NCBI GenBank assembly: GCA_014529385.2
Contig: CM043952.1
Location: 57,021,619 to 57,085,618 of the forward strand
Direction of reading: 5' to 3'
DNA: 64,000 bases
Source: Adiantum capillus-veneris
Taxonomy: Eukaryota > Streptophyta > Polypodiopsida > Polypodiales > Pteridaceae
Shown here: in pieces, positions 50,760 to 62,048 of the stretch
How the letters are laid out: each line of letters opens with the position of its first letter
How positions within the stretch are numbered: the stretch's first letter is position 1
Position numbers and translations under genes: made by a program
Notes under the pieces: generated by a model
What the model was told of the DNA's origin: nothing
The model's input: only the letters and a program-made list of their open reading frames with translations
Databases searched by the model: none

Positions 50760-52102
50760 ATGGGCCTTCTTGGGACTACGCTGAAGAGTCGACCAAACCA
50801 AAAGGAGGGGGACCCAACTGGTTGCTTCCAGATGATCAGGAAGTAGAGGAATGGAACCTGGGATCAAAGGAAAATCCCAGAATGATCAAAGTCAACAAGC
50901 ACCTGAAACCGGCAATGAAGGAAAAGGCACGGATAATGTTCCAGAACTATAGAGATGTATTTGCCTGGGAACATACAGATTTGAAGGGAGTAGATCCTGA
51001 AGTCTGTCAGCACCGAATACCACTAAAATCGGACGCTAGGCCAGTCAGACTACAAAGATACCGGATGAACCCTAACTATGCAAAGAAGGTCAAGGAGGAG
51101 ATTGATAATCTTCTCAAGGCTGGGTTCATTACGGAAGTAGCAAGCAGTGATTGGTTATTTCCAATAGTTGTTGTTCCTAAGAAGAATGGGAAATTAAGGG
51201 TTTGTGTCGACTATAGGAAACTAAATGCCCAGACCATTAAGGATCCATTTCCCTTACCTTTTACTGATATGTTGCTTGATGAGATCGCAGGATATGAGAT
51301 GTATAGCTTCATGGATGGTTATAGCGGCTATAACCAGTTACAGATTGCTCCGGAAGATAGGGCCAAGACCACTTTCATCACTGAGTGGGGAGCATTCATG
51401 TATCTGGCGATGCCTTTTGGCCTGTGCAATGCACCAGCTACTTTTCAGCGGTGTATGATGGAGATGTTTAATGAATTTCTTCATCGGTTCCTCGCCATTT
51501 TCATGGATGACTTCACTGTCTATTCAGCTGAGGAACAACACCTTCTATTCCTAGAGATGGTTTTTAAATGCTGTCAGGAGAAAATGATTTGCTTGAATCC
51601 ATTTAAATCAATATTTCTGGTTTGGAAGGGACAACTAATGGGACATGTGGTTTCCCGCAATGCAATAGAAATGGCCAATGACAAAATACAGTGTGTTCAG
51701 CAAGCTAAAGCACCCAGAACTGCTTCTGAGTTGAGTTCTTTTTTGGGGTATGTGAATTTTTATAGAAGATTTGTACACAAATTTGCTTCTCAAGTAGTAC
51801 CACTATATGAGCTTACAAAGAAGACCAGTAAGTTCAATTGGACTGCTGAGTGTGAGGAGAGTTTCCAAAATTTGAAAAAAGCCATTACCAGTAAACCAGT
51901 CCTCAGGCAGCCGAACTGGGATATCATTTTTCATGTACACGTTGATGCTTCAGGATTGGCAATGGGGACAATATTAGCTCAGCTAGATGGCAGAACAGAC
52001 TATCCAGTCTATTTGCTAGTCGGAGATTCAGTCAGGCTGAACAAGGCTATACGACTACTGAAAGAGAAGCCCTCGGAATGGTTTTTAGCGCTACAAAGTT
52101 GA
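50714..52102 (+). CDS. Element E pol: reverse transcriptase and start of RNase H
   Basis: 462 open codons. RT shows CVDYRKLNAQT, DGYSGYNQ, MPFGLCNAPATFQR and the catalytic FMDDF (Asp codons 51506-51511). Thumb and connection follow (FLGYVNFYRRF), then RNase H begins with VDASG. Near 52010 a one-base loss shifts the frame: TEREALGMVF and YVDHQALLFL are readable only in the next frame until about 52185, where a second indel restores it. The frame therefore ends in a false stop at 52102. The overlap with protease is -1, but no clean slippery heptamer is seen. Confidence 0.9.
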   Translation: MSEEYPPDQNNDSKMNGPSWDYAEESTKPKGGGPNWLLPDDQEVEEWNLGSKENPRMIKVNKHLKPAMKEKARIMFQNYRDVFAWEHTDLKGVDPEVCQHRIPLKSDARPVRLQRYRMNPNYAKKVKEEIDNLLKAGFITEVASSDWLFPIVVVPKKNGKLRVCVDYRKLNAQTIKDPFPLPFTDMLLDEIAGYEMYSFMDGYSGYNQLQIAPEDRAKTTFITEWGAFMYLAMPFGLCNAPATFQRCMMEMFNEFLHRFLAIFMDDFTVYSAEEQHLLFLEMVFKCCQEKMICLNPFKSIFLVWKGQLMGHVVSRNAIEMANDKIQCVQQAKAPRTASELSSFLGYVNFYRRFVHKFASQVVPLYELTKKTSKFNWTAECEESFQNLKKAITSKPVLRQPNWDIIFHVHVDASGLAMGTILAQLDGRTDYPVYLLVGDSVRLNKAIRLLKEKPSEWFLALQS

Positions 52103-53185
52103 GGCATTACCTATTGGGGAATTTATTCCATTTTTATGTGGATCATCAAGCTCTTCTGTTTCTGATTAACAGTCATTATTCAAGGCAGGCTGATAAGATG
52201 GATGATGTTCCTTATGGAATTGGAGTTCAGAATTTTCCATAAGCCTGGCCGAAACCACTGTGGAGCTGACTTTCTTTCCAGAAGTACAAAAGGATTTTCA
52301 GAATCACCTCTGAGAGATGAACGAGTGGATGCCGATTTATTTCAGCTAGAAGCAGAAGAATCAATGGATCCTGAATGGTATGATATTTATCAGTTCCTTT
52401 CCCAAGGTGCCTTTCCAAAAGATTGGGAACAGAATCACAAGAAGGCTCTGATCATAAAAAGCCTGAAATTTACCATCATTGGGGGAGTACTTTATCGATT
52501 GGGTGTGGATGGTATACTTCGGAGATGTGTTCCAATGGAGGGAAGAATGCAAGTTATCTCAGAGGCACATAATGGAGAGTTTGGTGGACACTTTTCCAAC
52601 GAAGTAACCTACAAGAAGATTCTGCAAGCAGGTCTGTCGTGGCAAACAATGATTACTGATGTCAGAAGCTTTTGTAAAACTTGTGATATATGCCAGAGAA
52701 TGGGCCGACCAACAGCTGCAAACATGACTCCCTTAATGCCAATACAACCATTGGGAGTATTCATGAAATGGGGATTGGATTTTATGGGACCTTTTAAGAA
52801 GGTGACTCCCAGGAAGAACAAGTACATTGTGATGGCTACTTGTTATGTTACCAAGTGGGTTGAAGCTAAAGCTCTTCTTGACAACACAACCAAGTCAACT
52901 GCAAGGTTTCTGTTTGAGAATATTGTCTGCCGATATGGATGTCTAGTGGAAATTGTGATCGATCAAGGGACACAATTTATCAATGATACTATGGAAATCC
53001 TATTGGATATGCTTTCAGTCAAGCATCGGAAATCTACTCCTTACTATCCCAGATGCAATGGACAGGCTGAAAGTAGCAATAAGACAATTAAGACTATTCT
53101 CACTAAGGTGGTGCAAAAGAAACCAGACCAGTGGGATTTGAAGCTTCAGACTGCTCTATGGCTTATAGAACAGCTTATAAGGTAA
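52103..53185 (+). pseudogene. Element E RNase H end and integrase
   Basis: The shifted RNase H middle occupies 52010-52185. From 52202 the frame is again that of RT, with FHKPGRNHCGADFLSR closing RNase H. Integrase has its zinc domain (HNGEFGGH, CKTCDICQ) and core Asp in GLDFMGPF (52778-52780), Asp in VIDQGTQF (52961-52963) and Glu in GQAESSNK (53069-53071). A one-base loss near 53159, inside the ALWAYRTA motif, ends the frame at 53185. Confidence 0.88.
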
Positions 53186-54033
53186 CTACTGGAATGACAC
53201 CATTCAGAATGGTGTATGGTACTGAAGCAGTGGTTCCTATGGAGTTTGTAATCCCCAGTCTGAGAATGGCTGTAAAGTATGGATTAGACTTCAACCATAA
53301 TCTTAAGAAAAGACTGGATGAACTGATGCAGTTAGATGAACTCAGGCAAAGGGCTATATTGGAACAGGAAATTGTTCAACAAAGAAGGAAGCACTGGCAT
53401 GATCGCCGAATTAAAGTCCGAGAATTCCAAAAAGGAGACTTAGTGCTTCTATATCAGTCAAGACTGGGTCCAAAGAAGCCGAATTTGAAGATTGCCTGGG
53501 CAAGACCTTTTGAGGTTGATTGGGTCTTTTCCAATGGCACAGTCAGATTAAAAGACTTATCTGGACTAATGTTGCCAGGAGTATATAATGGAGCAAAGAT
53601 CAAACTTTATTACTCAGAGACCAGAGAAACTGGATTAGAAGAAGTCACTAAGGAACTGGAGGTTGTTGATCAAGAGATACCAGAATCAGATATTTTTGGT
53701 CTTTTCCATGTGCAACTAGTTCCAGCTTCAGAACTAGTACCTGAAGAATCAGATCAGGCTGATTTAAAGACCAGTACCAGTATGATCCAGCCAGAGTGGG
53801 AATCAGTTCAGAACCAGTATGAACACACTTTCCAAATTTTAAGTGGCCAATGGTCAAATGGTATGCCAGTGATAATTATTACAAGGATGGGTTGCAGTCT
53901 TGTCCAATGCATGTTTGCCACGTCAGCGATGGCGCACACAAGTCTAGGAGTGGCGAGTAGTGGAGCTTTTATGGCGCGAACACGTATAACAGTCAGGAGA
54001 GTTAACATTTTTCCTCATAAATCTCCTGCGTGA
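53131..54033 (+). pseudogene. Element E integrase C-terminal domain
   Basis: Continues integrase in the next frame from AYRTAYKVTTGMTPF and VYGTEAV through a helical linker and a GDLVLLYQSRLG motif to NGTVRLKDL. It then runs on through a less conserved acidic stretch to a stop at 54033. No chromodomain is visible. Confidence 0.8.
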
Positions 54034-54219
54034 CGCTTTCCTCCTGTCAACCATTCGCCATCGCCGAGCTCCGAGGTCTCTTCACTACAACTGCAAACTT
54101 CGACCTCCAACGAGACAGTTGACTGTCAGACAACCTTACCAGTGACACCAGGCAACAGCTTTAACACAAGTAAGTCCTCTTCGCCTTCGCCTGTTTCATC
54201 GTCGTCGACCTCACAGTGT

Positions 54220-55903
54220 ATGGGTAGAAGGAAACGATCAGAGAAGATGGAGGAAACTCTTGCAAAAACCCAGTCTATAATTACCGAGGCAAAGAAAAGC
54301 CCCTCTTGTTCTTCCATACAGTAAAATCCAATGATATGTCTTTACTGATCATGCAATGACTCTGCTACAACTCTGGGATCTGCGAGTTGTATTGCAAGTG
54401 ACAAGGATTGCTTTTGATGCAGGGATCATCAAGCAAGTTCTTGATTCTTTTGATGCAGAAAACAACAGTGCTATGATAAATAATAGAAGGGTGTCAGTGA
54501 CACCAGAAGCCATTGCCTTTGCATTTCGAATGCCTAATGAGCCTAAGCCATCGGTGGCAACTGCACAACAAATAAGTATTGCTCTAAAGGAGGATGAAGC
54601 AGCTCGAAAGAAGCGCAAGGCAAGTGCTCAAGGAGTTCGAGTAGCAGGATTGGAAGCCTCCACTGCTTACAGGTTTGTAGCCGAAGCAGTCAGTCTTAAG
54701 AATAACCCAACTTATGTGTCAGAAAAATTATTTGCTATGCTGGTTGCCAAGATACTGGATCCACAAGTCCATATCAACCTGTGTCAAATACTCTCGCATA
54801 ATGTACTTCAACAGAGTGCCAAGTTGAAATCTCAAACTGTTTTCAAGGCATGGTATGTCTGGCAATTTTTGTACTGGCCTACTGGTGTAGATATTAATGA
54901 GCAGGTGAAGCTGGCATGGAATGAGCAGCCCATTTCTGAACCGAAGAAAATTGAACTTTCCTCAGATGACGAGGAAACGGACATTCAAACAACTTCCAAG
55001 GACCTGAAAAGGAAAGCTACTGCAGAGGAAGCTAGTAGTTCAAAGAAACCAAAAATTACACTGACCAAAAGCAGTGAATTCTTGAAGCACATCGAAAGCC
55101 AGGTAAAGGTAGCGAGCACTGAGACAACTGTACCTAATCAGATAGTTGTCAAACAGACAGTTTCTACTGGATCTGGGAAGGATCAGGTAAAGCCAGTCAC
55201 TGAGGCAAAGGTACCAGACCAGTCAGGAGACAAAGGCAGGAATCAATTGGATAAGGGGAAAGGTCCAGCGTCCTCAAGTATGTCTGAAACAGTTCCTGTC
55301 ATTTCTCAAAACCCTCTGCAACTGGTTAAAAAGGATAAGCTATAGCAAATGCAAACTCAGAAATTGAGAGGGCATCCCTCACTCACCAAAACTGATTATG
55401 TATCTCTACCTTATGTGGCTCCTGTGGCAATATATGAACCAGTTGATTCTGATCCAACAACGGTCAAAGACAGATGTTCAGTACTAATACAGTCCTCTTG
55501 GAATACCATTGTCAACTGTATGGGACAATTGGTGGAAGCTGCTGGATCAGAAGATGAAGTTAAAAAGCTTAAACCTGAATTGGCAGAAGCACAACATCAG
55601 ATTTCCACACTCCAGAAAGCCCAGGAAGCGCATAACATACAACACAGGGTATTGCAAGCTCAATCAGAGAGAGCTCAGGAGTTGTTGAACAAAAAGTTAG
55701 CTAAAGCTGAGTCTGAAATTATGAAAGCATCGAGAGCTGCCGAGCGAGCTGAAATGGGGCTCAGAACGAAGCGGGCAGAATTTAGAAAGCTGCTATTACA
55801 CCATACAGCTCTGAAGCGTTCGTTGACGGACAGATACATCTACAATAGCTTGTCTGAAATTTTGAACCCCGCAGGCAATGCTATTTTTGATTTAGAAATT
55901 TAA
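54220..55903 (+). pseudogene. Element E extra 3' ORF, first half (unknown; Transposase_32-like motif)
   Basis: Begins near ATG 54220 (MGRRKRSEKM). After a shift near 54290 and a TGA near 54333, it runs in one frame from 54356 to TAA 55901-55903, broken only by TAG 55343-55345. The N-terminal 150 residues contain VSVTPEAIAFAFRMP and a helical block (YVWQFLYWPTGVDINEQVKLAW) that resemble the plant-transposon domain Transposase_32; this is resemblance by eye. A Lys/Glu/Ser-rich linker and a strong coiled coil (QHQISTLQKAQEA onward) follow. Plant Ty3 elements are known to carry additional ORFs between pol and the 3' LTR, without assigned function. Confidence 0.6.
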
Positions 55904-55908
55904 AATCC

Positions 55909-57672
55909 TTGATGGAAAGTCTGCAAAGTGATTTGCAGGACAAGGTGAGTGAGTTCAACAATGCTCTGATGAACCAATCCATCATGGATTATATTGAGCA
56001 ACAGACATCCCCAGAGGAGGATGAAGAAGAAGAAGAAGATGAAGCTGATAAGGAGGAGGATGATCAAGAAGCAGGGCATACACAGGATGATGATGATGCC
56101 CCACCACCATCTCCACCTCCATGACCAGGTACTGATGGGACAGGGCCAGATGAAGGAGGCCAGTCACAGCCAAACCAACCAGACCAGACTGAGGAACAGC
56201 AGGAAAGACAGTAAACAGAACAACAATCGGGTCATCAGCAGACTGAAGAACAACAGCCCAGTAACACTAGAGATGAGCCAACTAATCAACTCCATCACAG
56301 CAGAGAGGCTAAAGGGAAAATGAAGGCTCAGGATGAAGGACCAGTGAAGGATCATCAGCATGCACTACAACTCATTACCTTAAATAAGCAGCTGAGACAT
56401 CAACAGGCCTCCATCACCAGACAGTATCTAGAGGATGATACTCTGTGGACTGATTTAGAAAGGTTCCAAAGACTATATGTAGGAGCCAGGGAAATGGTAG
56501 AACATTGGAAATCTACTGCTTTTCATGATAAGGAAGCTTGTAGACTACCTGCGCATCCCAGTACAGTTCAGCTGTTGGAACGAGTTCCAGAATGGATACT
56601 CAATGCTGATGAGAAAGTGGTAAACCCGCACTGGCAAAGATAGTCTACTGCAGATTGTCAGTCCTTAGCTTTAGAACTGGAACTTCTGCTGGGTAACAAA
56701 CCAACTTACCGCTGCATGAAGGACGTGAGGGTCCAACTTAAGGATGTTCTGGTTCAACTGCAAACTGCCAGAGATGTTTTGGACCAGAGAGTGAAAGCCA
56801 TCCTGGAGGACCAGACAGCCACTAGCAGAGGACCTCAAACTCGCATGTCCGTCGGAGCACAGGCAAATGCTCTCCGCACCTTATTCCAGCTAGTAAGAAT
56901 TACTAGGAAGATGATGCAACAAGAGAACCAGGTAGTTCTGAATTTCCTGGAATTTGTTTCTGATTCTCCAGTTCTCTTGTATGCTGTTCCAGCAAGAGAA
57001 ACTGAGTTGCCAAGATTTTTTCCAGCACTATATCCTCAACATCAAGAACCAGTTGATCGACTCACATATTTCAAAATAATTGATGAGCTTCAGGATTGGT
57101 ATGAGCGATCAACTATAGAATGGAAGACTTGGCAGACATTGTTCAATGATGTTCTTCAAATCAATGACATCCAGGCAATAAAGAAAGAGCTACAGAGGAT
57201 TCAGCTATGCATGGGCCAGTGGAAGATTCAGGTCAGAGTATTGACTAAGATTACTAATCAGTTACTGCAGCTTACAGTCGAATCTTCCAAACTGCCTGAG
57301 AAAGACATTGCAGCAAAGTAGGGTCTAGCACCGTACTACAGGGAGATGGCTGAGATTCTGTTCGAAGCGCGTGTCAAAACAAATCAGCCTCTTCCACAAG
57401 GATGGATCCATACTGCTTCGCATTGTCATAAACTAGCCAGAACCAGACTGACCAAGGGTAGGCGTACACTCTATGATCCTGACACCAAAACCTATCATTC
57501 TCTCACACCTTATGAGGTAGAGATGACCACACACCGGTGGGATCAGCTTGAGCAGGAGGCCATTTACCGACTGATTCAGAAGGAGAACGCTGATGCTGGA
57601 ACTTCTCAGGCACCAACACGGTCAAAGAGCAAGGGCAAAAGGAAGACGGTCCAATGGAAGGATACTGGGTAG
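55909..57672 (+). pseudogene. Element E extra 3' ORF, second half (unknown)
   Basis: A different frame from the first half, open over 588 codons except for TGA 56122, TAA 56212, TAG 56641 and TAG 57319. Composition changes from an acidic Glu/Asp run (EEDEEEEEDEADKEED) and a Pro tract to Gln-rich, then to a globular-looking helical region (AQANALRTLFQLVRIT, RFFPALYP, WKTWQTLFNDVLQ) and a basic end (RSKSKGKRKTVQW). The first and second halves may once have been one frame of about 1150 codons. No family recognised. Confidence 0.55.
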
Positions 57673-57949
57673 TTCTATCTCAGAATTCAGGGGCGACTTT
57701 TCTTCTCAGCAGGCAGGGAGAGATGACAGCTCCACCTTGGCCTTTTCAGCTGTCTCTCGCAATCTGTGATCTTTCTAGAGCTCTGCATCCTTCACCATCT
57801 TCTCAATGTCAGACTCTGACAATCCACCAGAAGATGGATTGTCAACATCAGAACCAGACGATGGATTTTTCAGTTCCACATCAGAACCAGACAATGGATT
57901 TTTCAGAAATTTTGGAATCTTGCCAAAAATTCAAGAAAGAAGGGAAGGA
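57673..57949 (+). other. Element E 3' untranslated region and polypurine tract
   Basis: Includes two imperfect 33-bp repeats (near 57848-57913, sharing catcagaaccagac) and ends with aaagaagggaagga just before the LTR at 57950, the polypurine tract. Confidence 0.75.
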
Positions 57950-58418
57950 TGTAGACGGTTGGCGCGTCACCATGTGGGAACGTGTTCTTAGAAGATGGGC
58001 ATTGAATCACTTAGTAATTACAAAAGTAATTACTACGGTAAACCCGAAGCATATAAATAGGGCCCATTACTTTGATATCGGGTTGGCAATTGTTATCACT
58101 TGTATTAGCGCTTTGGGCTATAATTGCACTCGAGCATCAGTGGCAGTATCATCGGCTACACTTTCTCTCTCTGTAATCATATTCACTGTAATCTCAATCA
58201 TGATATATATATATTCCAGTGATACTGACTTCTCAACAGTCTTCTGAATCTGAATCTGAACTTTATTCCAGTCTTTAAGTCTGATTCTCATTTCAGTATT
58301 CATATTCAGTCTAGTCACTGATTTCTGTCTAGTCTATTGTCTGAACTCTTCCTACTCTAAGTAGCTGAAATCCTTCAACACTGGAATTAGCTGTCTCAAG
58401 AGATCAGCTCCAATTCCA
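57950..58418 (+). repeat. Element E 3' LTR
   Basis: 469 bp, direct repeat of 47407-47876, followed by the target duplication atagg (58419-58423). Confidence 0.93.
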
Positions 58419-59580
58419 ATAGGTGTTTCTTGTCCATTAGCATTGCCCCTTATCTTTTTTGCATCCATGTTTGTCTGCTTTGATTGTGATTGGTAGCATA
58501 ATATTCATCTCATTTGCTTAGTACCAAACATTAAATTCAATGTCATTTTTTGTCATAATCACTTGTCTAGATTTAAAAATCAAGCAGTCCGACTAAGCTA
58601 GTTTGACCAAGCTAGGTGTTAGAGATCTTCTCTTAATACCATGGGGAATGCCTTCGTAATAATCAATGGTTACTTAGGTTCTTAATCCGATTTAGGCAGC
58701 ATTGTGTGAAATGTACTAGGGCTTTCTAGTGGGCTTGACCCTATTGACCTTTAGCTTAAGTATTATAAAGGGAGCTTACTTGTGTGATGAGCTTGGGGAG
58801 GTGTATCAATGTTATATGACCCCCCAAAGTTACAAAATTAAAATGCTGAAAATGAACAAACAAAAAGTCAAAGTGCCACAATGTAAAATCTTAAGCTGGA
58901 AGAGAAATCTCAGCTTGATTGGGTACTTCACTCACATGTATCGCCTATGGTACTAGAGCCCTAGAGGTTCCTAGTATGGGCGCTTTTCTTTGAAAAGCAA
59001 AAAACCCAAGGCATACAAAATAAGCACACACATCAAAATTGAATCACTGTGAAAAGAATTTGGTGGGTCAAATAAAAAGTAATCAGTCAGGCGATGATTT
59101 CATGAGAAATTCCTTTTATGGTAGCTTAACTACAAGGTCTTCTAGATATAGCCTCTAGTCAGCCCTCGAACATGAATACTTGGCTCTCGCGATTAAACAA
59201 CTTAATTGACCACAGAAAATTAAGAAGCTTACCCATGGTATTAATAGTCGATCTCTAGTGCCTTTCGGCCGTTAAATTAGGGACCCTAGACTTGTTTAAT
59301 TTTTTTACCTTTACATCTGTTTATGCATTTGATTACATTGCAATTTAATGTTTATTGTTGACAAATTGTTTAAAATTCTGTTACCAATCAATTTGTCTGC
59401 CTAAAACTGCATATGCTTTTTAATCGCTTATGAGAACGCAATTACTGTGCCAATGTTGTTTGATTTTGCAGTGTGACTGAAGAAGGCTGAGGACATTCAT
59501 CTCAAATGCTCTTCCACCTCAACGAACGAGCTTCAACTCAATAGATTCCGAGGACGGAATCTACATCAGGAAGGGGGGCA
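58419..59580 (+). other. Element D region right of E, ending in the polypurine tract
   Basis: No gene seen; the 75-codon frame at 58729-58956 lacks motifs. The last bases aggaaggggggca (59568-59580) abut the 3' LTR and form the D polypurine tract. Confidence 0.7.
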
Positions 59581-59917
59581 TGTTAACCCTCACGGCTCAC
59601 GGACACCCTATCACCTACGAGACGGACGTTGTAACCTACGACGGACATTGTATTATTTATTGGTAGAGTCAGGTACCGGGCTTGTCGGTCCAATAGGAAA
59701 GAGTAAGAGTGATCGCCGATGTGAGGCGCACTCTAACTAGAACATTCAAGGGATTAGTTGGCTAAGCATGGGCGCCCAAGTGTGAATGGAGCGAGCTCAT
59801 ATAAAAGTCAACTAAACCTAAAATTCACTCATTCTCTCATTTGTGCAATAGAAGAGTGCTCTTGCTCCATCTCCATCTTCTTCTTCTTCATCTCCTTGTG
59901 TGTGTGTGTGTGTATGC

Positions 59918-59993
<76 letters not shown>

Positions 59994-60223
59994 ATTGCGA
60001 CGACGGCACGGCGGCGGCGAGGCGGTTGACCGCGGCGAAGCAGCGGCTCCTTCTTCTTCACGGCGAGGAATCCTCCACGAAGCAAGCGTAGAGCGGTGAG
60101 TCACACACCATCGCCTTCTTTGAGCTTACTAGTTTAGGCTTGTTGTGTGCTTGGAGCCATTTGTGGCTCGCACACGGTGTATCGGCAAGTTCCTTGCATT
60201 GACACGTGCGACATACGCGCACA
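59581..60223 (+). repeat. Element D 3' LTR
   Basis: 643 bp, direct repeat of 40103-40763, with a shorter GA tract (about 59920-59992). Followed by the target duplication ggtca. Confidence 0.93.
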
Positions 60224-60920
60224 GGTCAAGAGGGTGTCCAGACCTCTAGCTACTCATTGATATTAGCAAATTCCAAGGGGGATGATTAAATCCTTGTAGA
60301 TCAGAAAATTTGGTGCTTGTTGAGTTGAAGCAGTAAAACCCAATTTTGCAAGTGACAAACTTGTTCAAAATTTTGGTGCATAGGCTCATTTGAAAGCCCT
60401 AACCATAAGGAACGGTTGGATATCTTCAAAAGCCACATATGGCAACAACCGTGGTTTTTGCTGCCATATGAGCATGATATGGGTGCTGACATCACGAATG
60501 GGTGCACTAGTGAGACCCCCCACAAGCCATTTGAGTGCCTGAATTGCCCTAAATCTGAACTTTTTTCCTAGTGGTCTGCCACTTGAGCTTGGGGTTGTTC
60601 TAGCAACGAAAAACCTACCAAATTCATAAGGTCTAGGCTGGGAAGATTTCACAGCCTACCAGCAACCCAAGAGCACCATCCACAATCCAATTGAAGTGAC
60701 CAATTTGATTAATTGAAGTGAGCAGCTACCAAGCTACAAAATCCATATTGTCCAATCAAACACAACGTTTTGAAGTGAAAATGGTTCTCATTCGTATTAA
60801 TCTAATCTAACACAGTTTTTTGAAGTGTTTAGGGTTATGGTCATGGTTTGTGTGAACTAGTGTGAGAGTGCAAGTGTGCTCTGCAAATGTAGTTAATATG
60901 TTGTTTTTTCCAGTGCAAAA
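60224..60920 (+). other. Unique DNA upstream of the kinase-like frame
   Basis: No repeat relation to the rest of the window apart from a 12-base match at 60378 (see rejected items). Just before the ATG at 60921 is a pyrimidine-rich stretch ending ttgttttttccag (about 60901-60913), which has the form of a plant 3' splice site. Confidence 0.5.
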
Positions 60921-61660
60921 ATGGCGCCCAAGCAAAAGAAAATTATTATGCGTGCTATTCAAAAGGAGTGCATATTGACAATATCCTCATGTGTAGATGG
61001 GTGCATTCAGCAAATAAATCAAAGTGACATCTTCATTAAAGATCTCACCAACACTATTTGGGAGAACACCAAGCGTAGATTGCGAGTCGAAGGCCAATGA
61101 GAGTTGCTGTTGCCAACATGGATAAGAGAATTCAACTCCCCCACAAGATCATGATGGTGCTTGGCAATATGAAAGTATGTTGCAGAGATTTGCAAGATCT
61201 CGCTCCCTCTTGCGATATGGAGAAAATAGAGTTGTGGGATAAAAAATGGGAGGACCAAAAGATAATAATGAAGCAGGGTAAAGTCCATATCAGTCCACTT
61301 TACCCAAGCGAATCAAGATGGCACAAGGGGCCATCGATTGCTGAGCGGCACTGGCACAATCATGTGCACAATGTTGAATTCCAAATGCAAACATCTGATA
61401 GGCATCCCTCACAAAGCCTGGTAGAAGGTGCAAGTATTGGAGTAGGGTTATTTGGTGTCTGCACATTATACTCTAGTAAAAGCATATCCTTCTTTCTAGA
61501 GCATACCACGTATGTAGGAAAGTGCTACAAGGGAGGGGAAAAAGCGAAGTTTAATAGCTTCCAGATAGAGCACAAAATGCAAACACTTCACCCCTCCATT
61601 GTTAGATGCATTGGCTTTAGCAATGAGCCTCCCTGGACCACAATCTTTTCATACTACTGA
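60921..61660 (+). pseudogene. Protein-kinase-like fragment (non-transposon coding sequence)
   Basis: Two frames overlap at ATGA: 60921-61100 (MAPKQKKIIM) and 61097-61660. The first 150 residues are helical and unassigned. The last 85 look like a kinase N-lobe: a glycine-rich loop (GASIGVGLFGVCTL), a possible beta-3 Lys (VGKCYKG), a helix-C Glu (FQIEHKMQTL) and HPSIVRCIGFSNEPP, close to the common HPNIVRLLG pattern. It stops before any catalytic loop. It is a pseudogene, a first exon with the rest displaced, or a captured fragment. A splice-acceptor-like sequence directly upstream and the absence of transposon motifs favour a host-gene origin. The family is uncertain. Confidence 0.45.
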
Positions 61661-61871
61661 TACAGGTTTAGCTGCACCGCCCTCTAGCCCCTGACTGGAG
61701 AGTTTAAAGTTTCTCGATTTTTGAAGCCGAAGCCGCAAGAACCAACCCCAATCGGAGAGGAGCACAATACGAGGATACAATGAAAAAAAAACCGTTTTTT
61801 ACATTCACCTTGCAGGTAGTAGGCTACCACCAGTTTGGCCACACTTCCCTCCATTATCACCAGAGGACGTG

Positions 61872-61971
<100 letters not shown>

Positions 61972-62048
61972 AACTGAAAAACTTTGAAAAAACTGAAAAA
62001 CTGAAAAAACTGAAAAAACTTGGCATTTTTGTTGCCGACTTGAAGGCA

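Larger units (their letters stand above)
47407..58418 (+). mobile_element. Element E: 11 kb Ty3 retrotransposon with a long extra 3' ORF, nested in D
   Basis: LTRs of 470 and 469 bp begin TGTAGA and end AATTCCA. Target duplications are acagg and atagg (one mismatch). Order: primer site, gag with three zinc knuckles, protease, RT, RNase H, integrase, then about 3.4 kb of additional coding sequence before the polypurine tract and 3' LTR. No chromodomain and no second RNase H were seen, so it belongs to the non-chromovirus branch but is not a typical Tat. About ten LTR differences by eye over 470 bp. It carries nonsense codons and several one-base frameshifts. Confidence 0.92.
40103..60223 (+). 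mobile_element. Element D: gag-protease-only LTR retrotransposon, split by element E
   Basis: LTRs of 661 and 643 bp (TGTTAACCC to GCACA) flank the unit. The Asp-type primer site, a gag frame beginning with HLRSG, a protease with DGGAG and a G-rich polypurine tract place it in the Tat/Athila (non-chromovirus) branch. Excluding E, the internal region is about 7.8 kb and holds gag and protease but no RT, RNase H or integrase, so the element was non-autonomous. Its gag has three in-frame stops and the protease lies in another frame. LTRs differ by roughly 15 changes by eye over 640 bp. Confidence 0.88.

Noticed and set aside
40091-60389. Shared word gcataggctcat just left of D (about 40093) and at about 60378, some 155 bp right of it
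   Set aside because: It is tempting as a displaced target duplication, but the immediate flanks already give a 4 of 5 match (gctca/ggtca) and nothing else aligns around the word.
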